DNA of 64,000 nucleotides from Microcoleaceae cyanobacterium MO_207.B10 (GCA_030064835.1 JASJEE010000002.1:1-64000); one strand, 5' to 3'. Positions 26,187-34,967 are shown, counted from the stretch's first letter. Program-made: numbers and translations. Notes: generated by a model not told the origin, from the letters alone.

Positions 26187-26786
26187 ATGGCGGCCAAAAA
26201 AATTTTGATGTTAGTCGGTGACTATGTGGAAGACTACGAAGTAATGGTGCCGTTCCAAGCACTGCAAATGGTTGGTCACACCGTACACGCTGTTTGCCCT
26301 GACAAAACTTCCGGCCAAACCATCAAAACGGCTGTCCACGATTTTGAAGGTGACCAAACCTACAGCGAAAAACCAGGTCACAACTTCGTCTTAAATGCTA
26401 CTTTCGATCAAATTAACCCCACTGACTATGATGCTTTAGTTATTCCTGGTGGACGTGCACCCGAATATATTCGCCTCAACGACAAAGTGCTGAAAATATG
26501 TCGCCATTTTGCAGACAATCATAAAGCGATCGCTTCTATCTGTCATGGTTTACAGGTGCTTGCTGCTGCTGGGGTTTTGGAGGGAAAACGTTGTACTGCT
26601 TATCCTGCTTGTAGTCCTGATGTTTTGAGGTCTGGTGGCAAATATGTGGAAGTTCCCCCAGACCAAGCAGTGGTGGATGGTAATTTTGTCACAGCTCCAG
26701 CTTGGCCAGCTCATCCCCAATGGTTGGCAGAATTTTTGAAGGTATTGGGAACTAAAATTGAACATCTAGATATGGCGATTGTTTAG
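26187..26786 (+). CDS. DJ-1/PfpI family protein
   Basis: A 199-aa protein of the PfpI/DJ-1 superfamily: [22 protein letters not shown] at the start, [16 protein letters not shown], and the nucleophile elbow [15 protein letters not shown] with the conserved Cys. HGNNVTAPAW-like ending ([16 protein letters not shown]). Members are glyoxalases, deglycases, chaperones or proteases; a specific activity cannot be told. The start MAAKK is chosen because GGAG stands 8 nt before it. Codon use here is more GC-rich than the surroundings. Confidence 0.9.
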   Translation: MAAKKILMLVGDYVEDYEVMVPFQALQMVGHTVHAVCPDKTSGQTIKTAVHDFEGDQTYSEKPGHNFVLNATFDQINPTDYDALVIPGGRAPEYIRLNDKVLKICRHFADNHKAIASICHGLQVLAAAGVLEGKRCTAYPACSPDVLRSGGKYVEVPPDQAVVDGNFVTAPAWPAHPQWLAEFLKVLGTKIEHLDMAIV

Positions 26787-27124
26787 GATTTACAGCAGAT
26801 TTCGGACAAATGATGTACAAGGTGTTAATATTAATACCCTTTTAGTGGCAGGGCTAATTCTTTGTCGTCACAGAATATTTGCAACCCTATATTTTTTGAG
26901 TCCTATACTTCCCACTCTTCCCACCCTTCCCACACTCCCCACTCTCTCCTCCTTTTTTCTAAGCGTGACAATAAATAGACTCTGCTTTTAGTGCGGGCAT
27001 TTGGCCAGCGATCAGGTGTATCTAATCACAGTGGGAAGTGCTGTAAGATTAAATTTGAGAGTGCCAAGCTAAGATTTTCTTCATTCTCAGCAGCACTCCA
27101 ATTTTTTTCAAGTCGCTGACTAAA
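26787..27124. repeat. Family D element, enlarged, with pyrimidine heptamers
   Basis: Runs from TACAGCAGATTTCGGAC (26791) to AAGTGCTGTA (27045). Compared with other D copies it has an insert of CTTCCCACTCTTCCCACCCTTCC type pyrimidine repeats (26910-26955). No gene. The rest of the gap to 27124 has nothing nameable. Confidence 0.6.
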
Positions 27125-27574
27125 TTATCCACAGCAACTACCACAGTCTGGGGTAGAATCTAATCGACAACTACCACAATCTAATTCTGGAAAAGTACAA
27201 TCACTACACTCCAGCATTTCTAAGTAGCAACAATCAATATTTTGTATAGTACGATTACAATTTAATCTCTTCTGAGAGGCATCTTTTACTTTTTTTGTTT
27301 TTACTTTACGGGGTTGATTTTTGCCTGATTTTTCTGATTTTTCCGAATTACTAATTGCCTGTAATTTGATAATCTGATTAGCTTTTTTGCAAGCTTTAAA
27401 TCTGTGATTTGCTGCTTTAATTGCTCTTGATAAATCTTGTTCTATAAACATACGTTTTATGTATTCAGAACAAGATTCACCATTATACAAAACTCTATAA
27501 GCACAAGCAAATCCTTTTCTCTGCGAAATATATTTTTGATACCCACTAATTAAAACCACAGCAATTTTATTCAT
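27125..27574 (-). CDS. YidD-like protein with cysteine-rich C-terminus
   Basis: A 149-aa protein. Residues 1-70 resemble the membrane protein insertion efficiency factor YidD: ISGYQKYISQRKGFACAYRV, NGESCSEYIKRMF, AIKAANHRFKAC. The middle is a Lys-rich linker. The last 45 residues carry about ten cysteines in CxxC and CGSC patterns (LECSDCTFPELDCGSC, PDCGSCCG), which ordinary YidD proteins lack; they could bind zinc or an iron-sulfur cluster. The YidD family helps membrane insertion with YidC. It is a free-standing gene here. Confidence 0.75.
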   Translation of the reverse strand: MNKIAVVLISGYQKYISQRKGFACAYRVLYNGESCSEYIKRMFIEQDLSRAIKAANHRFKACKKANQIIKLQAISNSEKSEKSGKNQPRKVKTKKVKDASQKRLNCNRTIQNIDCCYLEMLECSDCTFPELDCGSCRLDSTPDCGSCCG

Positions 27575-27714
27575 ATCTGTATTTTTATAGATGTTTATGT
27601 AGGCTGTTTAGCAAGTCTATTCATTAGGGTCTACTAGATTTTTATGTAGGCTTTTTAGCAATTATATTCATTAGGCTTTGCGGAAAAAGTCTTTTTGTAG
27701 AAGGTTATTTCAGT

Positions 27715-27785
27715 TATCAGTTATCAGTTATCAGTTATCAGTTAACAGTTATCAGTTAACAGTTAACAGTTAACAGTTATCAGTT
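27715..27785. repeat. Heptanucleotide tandem array (TCAGTTA type)
   Basis: About ten consecutive 7-bp units alternating TCAGTTA and ACAGTTA. Such short tandem heptamers are a known cyanobacterial repeat class. Shorter runs of the same unit occur at 18660, 23806, 34376 and 55464. Confidence 0.9.
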
Positions 27786-27899
27786 ATATCATGTCCGGTT
27801 GAATAGTTATAAATAAAGATCGAAGAGTCAGTAGTCAGGAGGGAAGAAGAGAATGAAAATGAGAAAGTTTTTTTATCACTAATTATCCGGACATAATAT
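27786..27899. mobile_element. Family H MITE, copy 1
   Basis: Ends ATATCATGTCCGGTTGAATAG and ATTATCCGGACATAATAT are imperfect inverted repeats. The same ends bound the insertion at 47729-47894 inside a broken gene. The interior has GTCAGGAGGGAAG. Confidence 0.75.
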
Positions 27900-28288
27900 T
27901 AACAGTTAATAGTTATAGAGTTTCCCAGACTAATGAGGTACAAATATCTTGATTTCTATTGTATTCCCAGATGCGTTGTTCCCGAAAACAAAGGAATGAG
28001 CATAGCAAACCCAATATAGGAATTGCTACGCGAAATAAATAATATTCACCTACAACCTACAACCTACAACCTGCCACCGACCCCAATCTCTCTATCAGAA
28101 AAAGGTTTCAGGAGTTGCTTATTAAGAGATAGCTTAAAATGGGAGGCTTTAGACAATAATTTTTCGGTAATTGAGAAATAATAAAAAATTACAGCTAAAG
28201 TTAACTTTCATAACCTTAGAAGTAATGATTCATAACTAATTGCTGATACTGACCGCTAATAGCTGAATGGTGACAAGCTGACAATAAG

Positions 28289-28876
28289 TTATTCTTTGAG
28301 AGCTGCTTCAACAAATATCAAACGGTCATTACCCCAATACATATTATCCCCAACAAAAAATGTAGGAACTCCAAATACTCCTCTTTTAGCAGCAGCTTCT
28401 GCTTCTGCATCTACTTCTTTTAGTACAATCGGGTCATTAATTGCAGCAATAATATTTTCACCATTTAGCCCTATCTCCTGAGCAATTTTTCCCAAAACTT
28501 CAGCATCAGCAATATCTAAGTCATTAATGTAATAAGCCTCCATTACAGCGTCAATAAAATCTCTTAATTTTCCTTCTTTTTTAGCAACTATACCTGCAGC
28601 ACTAGCCGGACGATTATCCATAGGAAATCGGGAAGGCATATTTAAAGTGACATTATAATATTTCTGCCAATTTTCGATATCTTTGATCAAATATTTCAAT
28701 TTGCTTGGGATAGTTCCTGGCCCCGGATTACCTGTTAATTCCCACAGTTTTCTTAGGTCAATTAAATGATAGTTTAAGTTGCATTTTGTTCGTTCTACTA
28801 AAGCAGGTATTTGGGTTTGAGCTAAATAAGCAAAAGGACTGCTAAAGCTGTAGTATATATCGAGGGTTTTGCTCAT
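28289..28876 (-). CDS. DsbA-family / 2-hydroxychromene-2-carboxylate isomerase-like protein
   Basis: A 195-aa thioredoxin-fold protein: LDIYYSFSSPFAYLAQTQIPAL at the N-terminus (Ser in place of the DsbA CxxC), NRPASAAGIVAKKEGK, ADAEVLGKIAQEIGL, and the cis-Pro loop RGVFGVPTFFVGDNMYWGNDRL at the C-terminus. This matches the kappa-class GST / HCCA isomerase branch (glutathione-dependent isomerases). Substrate unknown. Full length for the family; single gene. Confidence 0.88.
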   Translation of the reverse strand: MSKTLDIYYSFSSPFAYLAQTQIPALVERTKCNLNYHLIDLRKLWELTGNPGPGTIPSKLKYLIKDIENWQKYYNVTLNMPSRFPMDNRPASAAGIVAKKEGKLRDFIDAVMEAYYINDLDIADAEVLGKIAQEIGLNGENIIAAINDPIVLKEVDAEAEAAAKRGVFGVPTFFVGDNMYWGNDRLIFVEAALKE

Positions 28877-30284
28877 ATTTTTTAATCAGTTTATAGGGGG
28901 TTAAGAGTATATCTATAAAATAAAATATTAAATCCTAGTTTAGCAAAATTTTAGGGTGCGTTAGACGGCTTAAATTCAGACTATTAAAAAGAGATTGAGT
29001 AATCTGTCGTAACTCAGCATTTTCGATGTGTCAATCAAGTAGGGTGGGTTAGGCGCTGTTCAACTGAATAGGTTATTCCTAACTTGCCGTAACTTACCAA
29101 GAATTTTTCTTCAACCATCTCTTAATATTTGTTTTACAGATATTTTATGAGAGAGATTTTGATAATGCTAAAAATAGCTATAGCAATCTTGTTTCAGTTG
29201 TAATATTCTGGTGGTAGTCTGGAGTCATAATTTTAGATAGTGTTTTTCAGCAATTAATTAATCATGATCCCTTCTTAAAATAAGTGCATTGACTCAAAGG
29301 AAAATTTGGAATTTTTACCCCTGAAAAAGCTATCCTTGATCAGCAACTCCTGAAACCCTGTGGATAGGGGGGTGGGGAGATGGGGAGGTGGGGGGAGCAA
29401 AGCATCTAATTAAATAGGTTTACTCTCCTTTGAATACCCATTAAATCGCAAATACATAACTTCTATCTAACTGTGTACATTTTATGTTAATAAAGATGTT
29501 TATAAAGCATAGCTTAAAAAGGGAGGTTTTTAACCTGAATTGTTGAATTAATAATTATTAACTATCGACTCTTAATAATTAATAATTAATTATTAATTAT
29601 TAATTATTCGGCAAAGCTAAAGATTAAGACACCTAGAGTGATTAATATTCGGTATGTTCGGTGGATTACGGCGGACAGTTAAGATTGTGGTAAGTCAGCA
29701 TCAGTATTGCCGCCTAATACCATTTTGATAAATGTTTGCTACAAATAAATAGGGGATTTTTTAGGAGTCAGGAGTCAGGAGTCAGGAGTCGCATAGGAAT
29801 TCCTTTAATACCATGTTTTAGGTCATAAATAATCTTTTTTGTCAAAGGGACATCTTATTAAAAGTCTTTTTATTCCCCTTACCATTCGTAACATTCTTTT
29901 TTTTAATTGGTATAAGACACCCTAAAGTAGGATTTAATATTCCTTTTACAAAGAGTATCTTAGAGATTGTTAGTTACTATTATTAACTGTAATCACAATT
30001 TTCCCAACCAACTTAGGATTGCTATAGTAATTATTTTACTGTTTTTTGTGCGATAACTCCCCAAAAAAGCTCCCAAAAAAAGCAAATAATCCTAATTCAT
30101 TTAAACAAAATTTTTTTTTGAGTTTTGATTTTTAATAAAAAAGTCCATTTATTCATGGTTTAGTATCGAAGTGTTAAGCTCTGTTGCAATTTCTTCATAT
30201 ATCCTCAGAAAATCAACCACAACACCCAAGTCCGTGATAACATCCCATTTTGTAAGTATATAGAAAAAATTTAGGAGAAAACCT
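28877..30284. other. 1.4-kb spacer upstream of chlP
   Basis: No plausible gene. Contents: a GGGTGGGTTAGGCG hairpin remnant (29041), a family M left end (29179), GGGGAGAT/GGGGAGGT runs (29366-29397), TAATTAA runs (29575-29610), a family B-like element (29716-29914) and the M right end TAGGATTGCTATAG (30014). The chlP promoter should lie in the last 250 bases. Confidence 0.55.
29716..29914. mobile_element. Family B-variant MITE, copy 1
   Basis: Ends TAATACCATTTTGATAAATGTTTGC and TTTTTTTTAATTGGTATAA; the interior has four GGAGTCA heptamers (29768-29792) and TTTAATACCATGTTTTAGGTC. A second copy at 58702-58945 shares the interior but carries an extra family E palindrome at the heptamers. Confidence 0.75.
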
Positions 30285-31505
30285 TTGACTTTAAGGGTTG
30301 CTGTTGTTGGTTCTGGCCCAGCAGGCTCATCTGCTGCTGAGACCCTAGTAAAAGCAGGGATTGAAACTTATTTATTTGAACGCAAACTCGACAATGCTAA
30401 ACCTTGCGGTGGAGCTATTCCACTGTGCATGGTCAGTGAGTTTGACTTGCCACCAGAAATTATTGATCGCCGCGTTAGAAATATGAAAATGATATCTCCC
30501 TCTAATGTAGAGGTAGATATTCATATAGAAAAACAAGATGAATATATAGGTATGTGCCGTCGGGAAGTTTTAGATGGCTTCCTCAGAGATCGGGCAGCTT
30601 CTTTGGGAGCTAACTTGATTAATGGCACGGTTTATAAACTTGATATTCCTAATAATGATAGAGACCCCTATACTATTCACTACTCAGACCATTCTGAAGC
30701 TGGTGTCCAGGGAATAGCTAAAACTCTGAAAGTGGATTTAGTAATTGGGGCAGATGGGGCTAACTCTCGTGTGGCCAAGGCTATTGATGCTGGAGATTAT
30801 AACTATGCGATCGCTTTCCAAGAACGCATCCGTCTCTCTGACCATTTAATGGCCTACTACGACGACTTGGCAGAAATGTATGTGGGCGATGATGTGTCCC
30901 CAGATTTCTATGCTTGGGTATTCCCTAAATATGACCACGTTGCTGTGGGTACTGGTACAATGAAACCTAATCAGGCCAGAATTAAACAGTTACAAGCAGG
31001 TATAAGGGCCCGTGCTGCGAAGCGTCTTGAAGGTGGAGAAATTATTAAGGTAGAAGCTCACCCAATTCCTGAACATCCTCGTCCTCGTCGGGTACGCGGT
31101 AGAGTTGCTTTAGTTGGAGATGCTGCTGGTACTGTTACTAAGTCTTCTGGCGAGGGTATATATTTTGCAGCTAAGTCTGCTCGGATGTGTGCTGAGACTA
31201 TTGTTGAGACTTCTAATAATGGTGCTACTATCCCTACGGAAGCAGATTTGAAGCTTTATTTGAAGCGCTGGGATAAGAAGTATGGCATGACTTACAAAGT
31301 GTTAGACATTTTGCAAAGAGTGTTCTATCGTTCTGATGCTACTCGCGAAGCTTTTGTGGAAATGTGTGCTGACCTGGATGTACAGAAGCTAACTTTTGAT
31401 AGTTATTTGTACAAAACTGTTGTGCCTGCTAATCCTTTGGTTCAAATGAAGATTACTGCTAAGACTATTGGTAGTTTGCTCAGAGGTAATGCTTTAGCAC
31501 CTTAA
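30285..31505 (+). CDS. chlP: Geranylgeranyl reductase
   Basis: Reduces geranylgeranyl (diphosphate or chlorophyllide ester) to phytyl for chlorophyll and tocopherol synthesis, using NADPH and FAD. Seen: FAD-binding VAVVGSGPAGSSAAETL (residues about 5-20), KPCGGAIPLCMVSEF, VDLVIGADGANSRVAKAI, GDDVSPDFYAWVFPKYDHVAVGTG and RVRGRVALVGDAAGTVTKSSGEGIYFAAKSAR. Length 406 aa matches cyanobacterial ChlP. The start is TTG, fixed by AGGAG seven bases before it and by the conserved TLRVAVVGSGPAG. A family J repeat begins 6 nt after the stop. Confidence 0.96.
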   Translation: MTLRVAVVGSGPAGSSAAETLVKAGIETYLFERKLDNAKPCGGAIPLCMVSEFDLPPEIIDRRVRNMKMISPSNVEVDIHIEKQDEYIGMCRREVLDGFLRDRAASLGANLINGTVYKLDIPNNDRDPYTIHYSDHSEAGVQGIAKTLKVDLVIGADGANSRVAKAIDAGDYNYAIAFQERIRLSDHLMAYYDDLAEMYVGDDVSPDFYAWVFPKYDHVAVGTGTMKPNQARIKQLQAGIRARAAKRLEGGEIIKVEAHPIPEHPRPRRVRGRVALVGDAAGTVTKSSGEGIYFAAKSARMCAETIVETSNNGATIPTEADLKLYLKRWDKKYGMTYKVLDILQRVFYRSDATREAFVEMCADLDVQKLTFDSYLYKTVVPANPLVQMKITAKTIGSLLRGNALAP

Positions 31506-31511
31506 ATAAAT

Positions 31512-31608
31512 TAGACCTCTCCGAAAAATAGAGAGTAGGGAGTAGGGAGCAGGGAGCAGGGAGCAGGGAGAAATAATTGATTTGATTTTTGATTATTGGA
31601 GATATCTA
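31512..31608. repeat. Family J repeat, copy 3
   Basis: Begins TAGACCTCTCCGAAAAATAGAG, has about five GGGAGCA/GGGAGTA heptamers, and ends GATTATTGGAGATATCTA. Lies six bases after chlP, so it could also act in the 3' untranslated region. Confidence 0.65.
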
Positions 31609-31734
31609 TTTATGACAGAGATATCAACGCTTTTCATAATTTGCTTGAATTTTCTGAGGGATATATAGGGCAGGAAGTGTCCAAATATACGCCTAACCAA
31701 GCTGTTGAAATTCAGTGTATTAAGAGCGTTAGTT

Positions 31735-31784
31735 CTTGAGGGTAGGAAGCCCCACCCTACTTTGTTGAAGGTGGGGTACTTCAC
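31735..31784. mobile_element. IS200/IS605-like right-end hairpin remnant
   Basis: TTGAGGGTAGGAAGCCCCACC...GAAGGTGGGGTACTTCAC contains the stem CCCCACC (31750-31756) / GGTGGGG (31770-31776) typical of the sequence downstream of cyanobacterial tnpB genes. No tnpA or tnpB reading frame adjoins, so it is an orphan end or a palindrome-associated derivative. Confidence 0.45.
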
Positions 31785-31826
31785 TTACTTGCTGTTGGTC
31801 AAAAACCAAAAGCTTGTCCCCGCCCC

Positions 31827-31960
31827 AGTTGTAGTCTACCCTCGTGTAGGCGAGAGCGAGGATAGACCTTGTGCCCTTCCCTACCTATGTGAGGATAAAC
31901 CTTGTACCCGTGCAGGCGGATGCCCCGCAGGTCTCAGGCAGGGGTCAAAAGTTACAAATT
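31827..31960 (-). repeat. Family F GC-rich tandem hairpin array
   Basis: Read on the minus strand it is three or four degenerate units of about 35 bp of the form GGGTACAAGGTTTATCCTCG + CATAGGCGGGG, each with a GC-rich half-palindrome. Related blocks: 12229, 14911-14990, 40851-40885, 53232-53335. GC-rich against an AT-rich background. Confidence 0.6.
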
Positions 31961-32234
31961 ACTTTTGTGTTGATTGAAATAGTACCTCAGTAGTCAGCTA
32001 TCAGCTATCAGCTTTCAAGGGTTATGATGGTGGTTTTAATCCCTCATCAATGTACACCACTAATTTTTCTAATTTATAGTGGGGCAACTTAAACCTACCG
32101 ATTTTAGCTAATAGCTGAAGCGCTGAAACGCTGATAGCTTGTTAAGTTAATATTAAAATCCTGGGTAATGCTTAGTGCAGGATTTTAATATTGTTCAGTG
32201 CTGAATTTATCAGTTGCTATACTAAGAAAACCTT

Positions 32235-32555
32235 GGGGCTGTGGCTCAGATGGATAGAGCAAGCGCCTCCTGAAGTGTCGGGCACCATGTGAGGAAACTC
32301 TGTGAGTGAATGTGGTCAAACTCAAGGAAGCCTAAGTCTTAATATTGAAGGATATGGTAATCTTGAGCCAAGCTTTATCAACAAAGTTGGTAAAGAAGGT
32401 GCAGAGACTAGGTTTTAAGGGACAAGTAAGTTCTCCTTAAACATTAGGCCACCACCTAAAGCTATTGGAGCTATGGTGAAGGGATAGTCCAGAGAGTGGG
32501 GAAACTCACACAAATCTGAAGCGCTAGGTCGCCGGTTCGAATCCGGCCAGTCCCG
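32235..32555 (+). tRNA. tRNA-Arg(CCU), interrupted by a group I intron
   Basis: The 5' exon is 32235-32271 and the 3' exon 32519-32555, joining to a 74-nt tRNA. Acceptor arms GGGGCTG/CAGTCCC pair (one G-U) with discriminator G; D stem GCTC/GAGC; anticodon stem AGCGC/GCGCT; loop CT-CCT-AA with anticodon CCU; T arm GCCGG-TTCGAAT-CCGGC. CCA is not encoded. The intron follows the third anticodon base. No other tRNA was found in the window. TATACT at 32218-32223 is a possible -10. Confidence 0.95.
32272..32518 (+). ncRNA. Group I (IC3-like) self-splicing intron in tRNA-Arg
   Basis: 247 nt. Core elements are readable: ATGGTAATCTTGAGCCAAGC (P/Q region), GGTGCAGAGACTAGG (R, exact for tRNA introns) and AAGGGATAGTCCAGAG (S, forming P7 with R: GACTA/TAGTC). 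The 5' splice site follows a U (CCU), able to form a U-G pair in P1 with GGG about nine bases into the intron. The last base is G (omega-G) before AAGCGCT. No homing endonuclease ORF. Confidence 0.93.
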
Positions 32556-32815
32556 TTGAGAATTCAAAAGTCATAAGCTTTTTTTTCAGCTTAAGTTTAT
32601 TTCTACAGCAGATTTAAAGTTAATAAAGTACAGACACTAGCTCTAAAAGCTTAGTATAAAAGCTATTTGACTTTTATAACTTATGCTAATATTTTTGCTG
32701 TAATTTTGTATGGGGGGTCGCCTTCTCCGGATGGCGGGTTGTGCCTGCTGAATATTTAATTGAAGCTGTTCCCATCTGTAAGACTACGGATGGTTTTTTG
32801 ATTATTTTTAAAAAT

Positions 32816-33406
32816 ATGGTGTTGAGGATAGTTTCAACTAAGGAATTATATAAAGGTCTCAAAATTTCCCGCATTTTCTGGTTTTTAGTGGGATTTATGC
32901 TAACTTTTTGGGTTGGTTATCAGAAGTTTGCAGGTAGTGTTGAACCACCTCAAGCTTTATTGGTACTTGGTGGGGCGATAGAAAGAGAGGCGTTTGCTGC
33001 TGAATTTGCCCGCCAACATCCTAATTTACATATTTGGGTCTCTTCTGGTACTAATCCAGAATATGCTGAGTGGTTATTTTCTGAGGCTGGCATTTCACAG
33101 AACCGCTTACATTTGGACTATGATGCAGTGGATACTGTAACTAATTTTACTACGATAGTGGATAAACTACAGTCTGAAGGGATTACGAGTATTTATCTGA
33201 TTACTTCTGATGACCATATGCGTCGCGCTAGAGTAATTGGGGAGATTGTTTTGGGCAGTCGGGGCATTAATTTAAAGCCCCTACCTGTGCCTTCTGGGCG
33301 ATCGCCTGAACCAATTGAAAAAGCAATTCGGGATGGTGCGAGAGCGATTTTGTGGTTAACTACTGGTTATACTGGTGAAGATTTGCTCAATCAATTTTCT
33401 TCTTGA
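32816..33406 (+). CDS. YdcF/ElyC family (DUF218) membrane protein
   Basis: About 196 aa from the ATG at 32816. One N-terminal membrane segment (IFWFLVGFMLTFWVGY) then a DUF218 domain: ALLVLGGAIEREAFAAEFARQHPNLHIWVSSG, LDYDAVDTVTNFTTIVDKL, IYLITSDDHMRRARVIGEI. The family has a role in envelope biogenesis in Escherichia coli; biochemical function is not settled. An earlier in-frame GTG at 32741 would add 25 residues (MPAEYLIEAVPICK...) without a Shine-Dalgarno; neither start is well supported. The 3' end overlaps the convergent DUF2288 gene by 16 nt. Confidence 0.85.
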   Translation: MVLRIVSTKELYKGLKISRIFWFLVGFMLTFWVGYQKFAGSVEPPQALLVLGGAIEREAFAAEFARQHPNLHIWVSSGTNPEYAEWLFSEAGISQNRLHLDYDAVDTVTNFTTIVDKLQSEGITSIYLITSDDHMRRARVIGEIVLGSRGINLKPLPVPSGRSPEPIEKAIRDGARAILWLTTGYTGEDLLNQFSS

Positions 33407-33699
33407 GTAGCAGCAGATTCTTGTACTAATACAAATGGTTGTACTATTAAAGCATTAAATTTTTTCTTATCATCACTATTCCAAATAGATAACTGTTCGG
33501 CTGAGGGCTTAGAAATAAGTTCTCGGCTAATCCAGTTTTGTACAGAAGATGTCTGATCGGAAGCGATCGCAACTCCCGCATCCAACAAATCTAATTCTTG
33601 GTCTATGATTACTACAGCATCACGCTTCACATGAGGTACTAGCCAATTCCATTCAGCTACATCTAAATTTTCTGCTAATTGTGCTCTAATATCTTCCAT
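33391..33699 (-). CDS. DUF2288 family protein
   Basis: A 102-aa soluble protein matching DUF2288: MEDIRAQLAENLDVAEWNWLVPHVKRDAVVIID, LLDAGVAIASDQTSSVQNWIS and KKKFNALIVQPFVLVQ. Function unknown. It begins 27 nt after the end of plsC on the same strand and is probably co-transcribed with it. Ends tail to tail with the YdcF gene. Confidence 0.88.
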   Translation of the reverse strand: MEDIRAQLAENLDVAEWNWLVPHVKRDAVVIIDQELDLLDAGVAIASDQTSSVQNWISRELISKPSAEQLSIWNSDDKKKFNALIVQPFVLVQESAATQEEN

Positions 33700-33726
33700 T
33701 ATCTTTACTTTAAATTAATTAATTTC

Positions 33727-34362
33727 TCAACGTCCTAAGTCGTGCATTTTGTTTATTATATCGGCACATTTTTGACTAACAGTTTCTAACTCTTTTTTAT
33801 TTGTCGATTCAGGTGGTGGTATTATTTCTCCAATCCTGACAGTAAGAGGTACAGGATTAGGTATTATACCTTGACGTTTGACTGCATGAGTACCCCAAAG
33901 CGATACTGGCAATAATGGTACTTTTGCCTTGGCAGCAATTAAGGCTGCCCCCAATTTCGGTTCTGTAATTCTACCATCTGGAGTCCGAGTTCCTTGTAGA
34001 AATATACCTGCTGCCCATCCCTCTGCCAAAGAATTTAGCGCTGATCGAATAGCGCTCCTGTCTGCAGAACCTCTTTTAACTGGATAAGCACCATAAAGAG
34101 AGATAAATTCCTTTAAAAAAGGTACCTGAAATAATTCTTCTTTGGCCATAAAAGCTAAAGGTCTTCTCATACAGACAGATACAATGGGTGGATCTAGGTC
34201 ACTAGCATGATTACTAACTACAACTAATGGGCCTTCTAAGGGGACATTTTCTTGACCGTAGACGCGACACCGAAAATAAAAGCGGAGAATAGGAACTATG
34301 ACAGACCACTTTAGTAAGCGGTAGAGAACTAAACTTTCTACAGGTTCACGATTTCTAGTCAC
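33727..34362 (-). CDS. plsC: 1-acyl-sn-glycerol-3-phosphate acyltransferase
   Basis: A 211-aa acyltransferase making phosphatidic acid from lysophosphatidic acid. The catalytic HX4D motif is NHASDLDPPIV (His and Asp intact), and the second motif is FLQGTRTPDGR, in place of the common FPEGTRS, binding the glycerol phosphate. IPVSLWGTHAVKR is the proline-strand motif region (LLPVSLWGT). Partner of the plsX-fabH-fabD genes 3 kb further on the same strand; in many cyanobacteria these are contiguous, here a PstS-like gene and repeats intervene. Confidence 0.92.
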   Translation of the reverse strand: MTRNREPVESLVLYRLLKWSVIVPILRFYFRCRVYGQENVPLEGPLVVVSNHASDLDPPIVSVCMRRPLAFMAKEELFQVPFLKEFISLYGAYPVKRGSADRSAIRSALNSLAEGWAAGIFLQGTRTPDGRITEPKLGAALIAAKAKVPLLPVSLWGTHAVKRQGIIPNPVPLTVRIGEIIPPPESTNKKELETVSQKCADIINKMHDLGR

Positions 34363-34967
34363 AGGATATTATTGAGTTATCTGTTATCTGTTATTCAGTT
34401 ATCAGTAAATAAGCAAAATTACTTTTAGATATACTGCTAAACTACACAAGTATACAGCAAATTTCATCTCAATGAGGCACTCCTATGCCGAGCAAGATGA
34501 CTGCACCACAAAGGTTTTATGTTACACAGATTTTTAAATTGATGAACCACATCACCATCGAGCGCTTTTAACCTGAGTAGACCACAAGTTCAGCCTTCTT
34601 GGAATTCGCAGCCCTCGTTTCACCTAAAACCTAACACCAATTAAAAAAAATAATTTGATGCTTGAGCAAACTTCAACTATTAACTAATTAATCAAGTTTT
34701 TCCACTTTATCCTTTTGATAACCAGCCTTTTTCTTTGTTTTTCCTCTGATTTCACCACACCCAACACCCCACAGCCAAAACCCAAGATTGATAATATTTG
34801 TAGCCAAAATTTCTTGATTTGGTATAATACCTACTACCTAGACTTTTAACTGTGGTTTACTCATATAAAAACTGCTGTAATATTTGTACCTCATAACTTA
34901 GTCAACAGTTGTATTTTTAGTTTGTTTTTACCTTCTTAAAAATGTTCAATTTATTTGGCATAGATAC
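34363..34967. other. Spacer with nested D/B repeats
   Basis: No gene. Family D sequence runs from TACAGCAAATTTCATC (34453) to AAAACTGCTGTA (34879), and a reversed family B MITE (34632-34826) lies inside it. TTATCTG/TCAGTTA heptamers stand at 34376-34410. Confidence 0.55.
34632..34826. mobile_element. Family B MITE, copy 4 (reversed)
   Basis: Starts TAACACCAATTAAAAAAAATAA and ends TTTCTTGATTTGGTATAA; the interior has CCACACCCAACACCCCACAGCC and TTATCCTTTTGATAACCAGCC, the complement of copy 2. Confidence 0.7.

Larger units (their letters stand above)
27575..28288. other. Spacer with TCAGTTA array and family H MITE
   Basis: No gene. Two imperfect copies of TTTATGTAGGCTxTTTAGCAA...TATTCATTAGG lie in tandem (27592-27680). 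A TCAGTTA/TTAACAG heptamer array covers 27715-27785, followed directly by a family H MITE (27786-27899). ACAACCT heptamers occur at 28050-28075. Confidence 0.6.
31609..32234. other. Spacer between chlP and tRNA-Arg with IS605-like end and family F array
   Basis: No gene. It has a hairpin resembling an IS200/IS605 right end (31735-31784), a family F array (31827-31960), then ATCAGCT heptamers and hairpins of AGCTGATAGC type around 31990-32140. A TATACT at 32218 is a plausible -10 for the tRNA. Confidence 0.5.

Noticed and set aside
26779-26991. 70-codon ORF ending in LPTLPTLPTL
   Set aside because: It is translation of pyrimidine-rich tandem repeats inside a family D element.
27715-27785. Possible CRISPR array
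   Set aside because: Units are 7 bp and directly adjacent, with no spacers. It is a heptanucleotide tandem repeat. No cas genes or array of 25-40 bp repeats with unique spacers were seen anywhere in the window.
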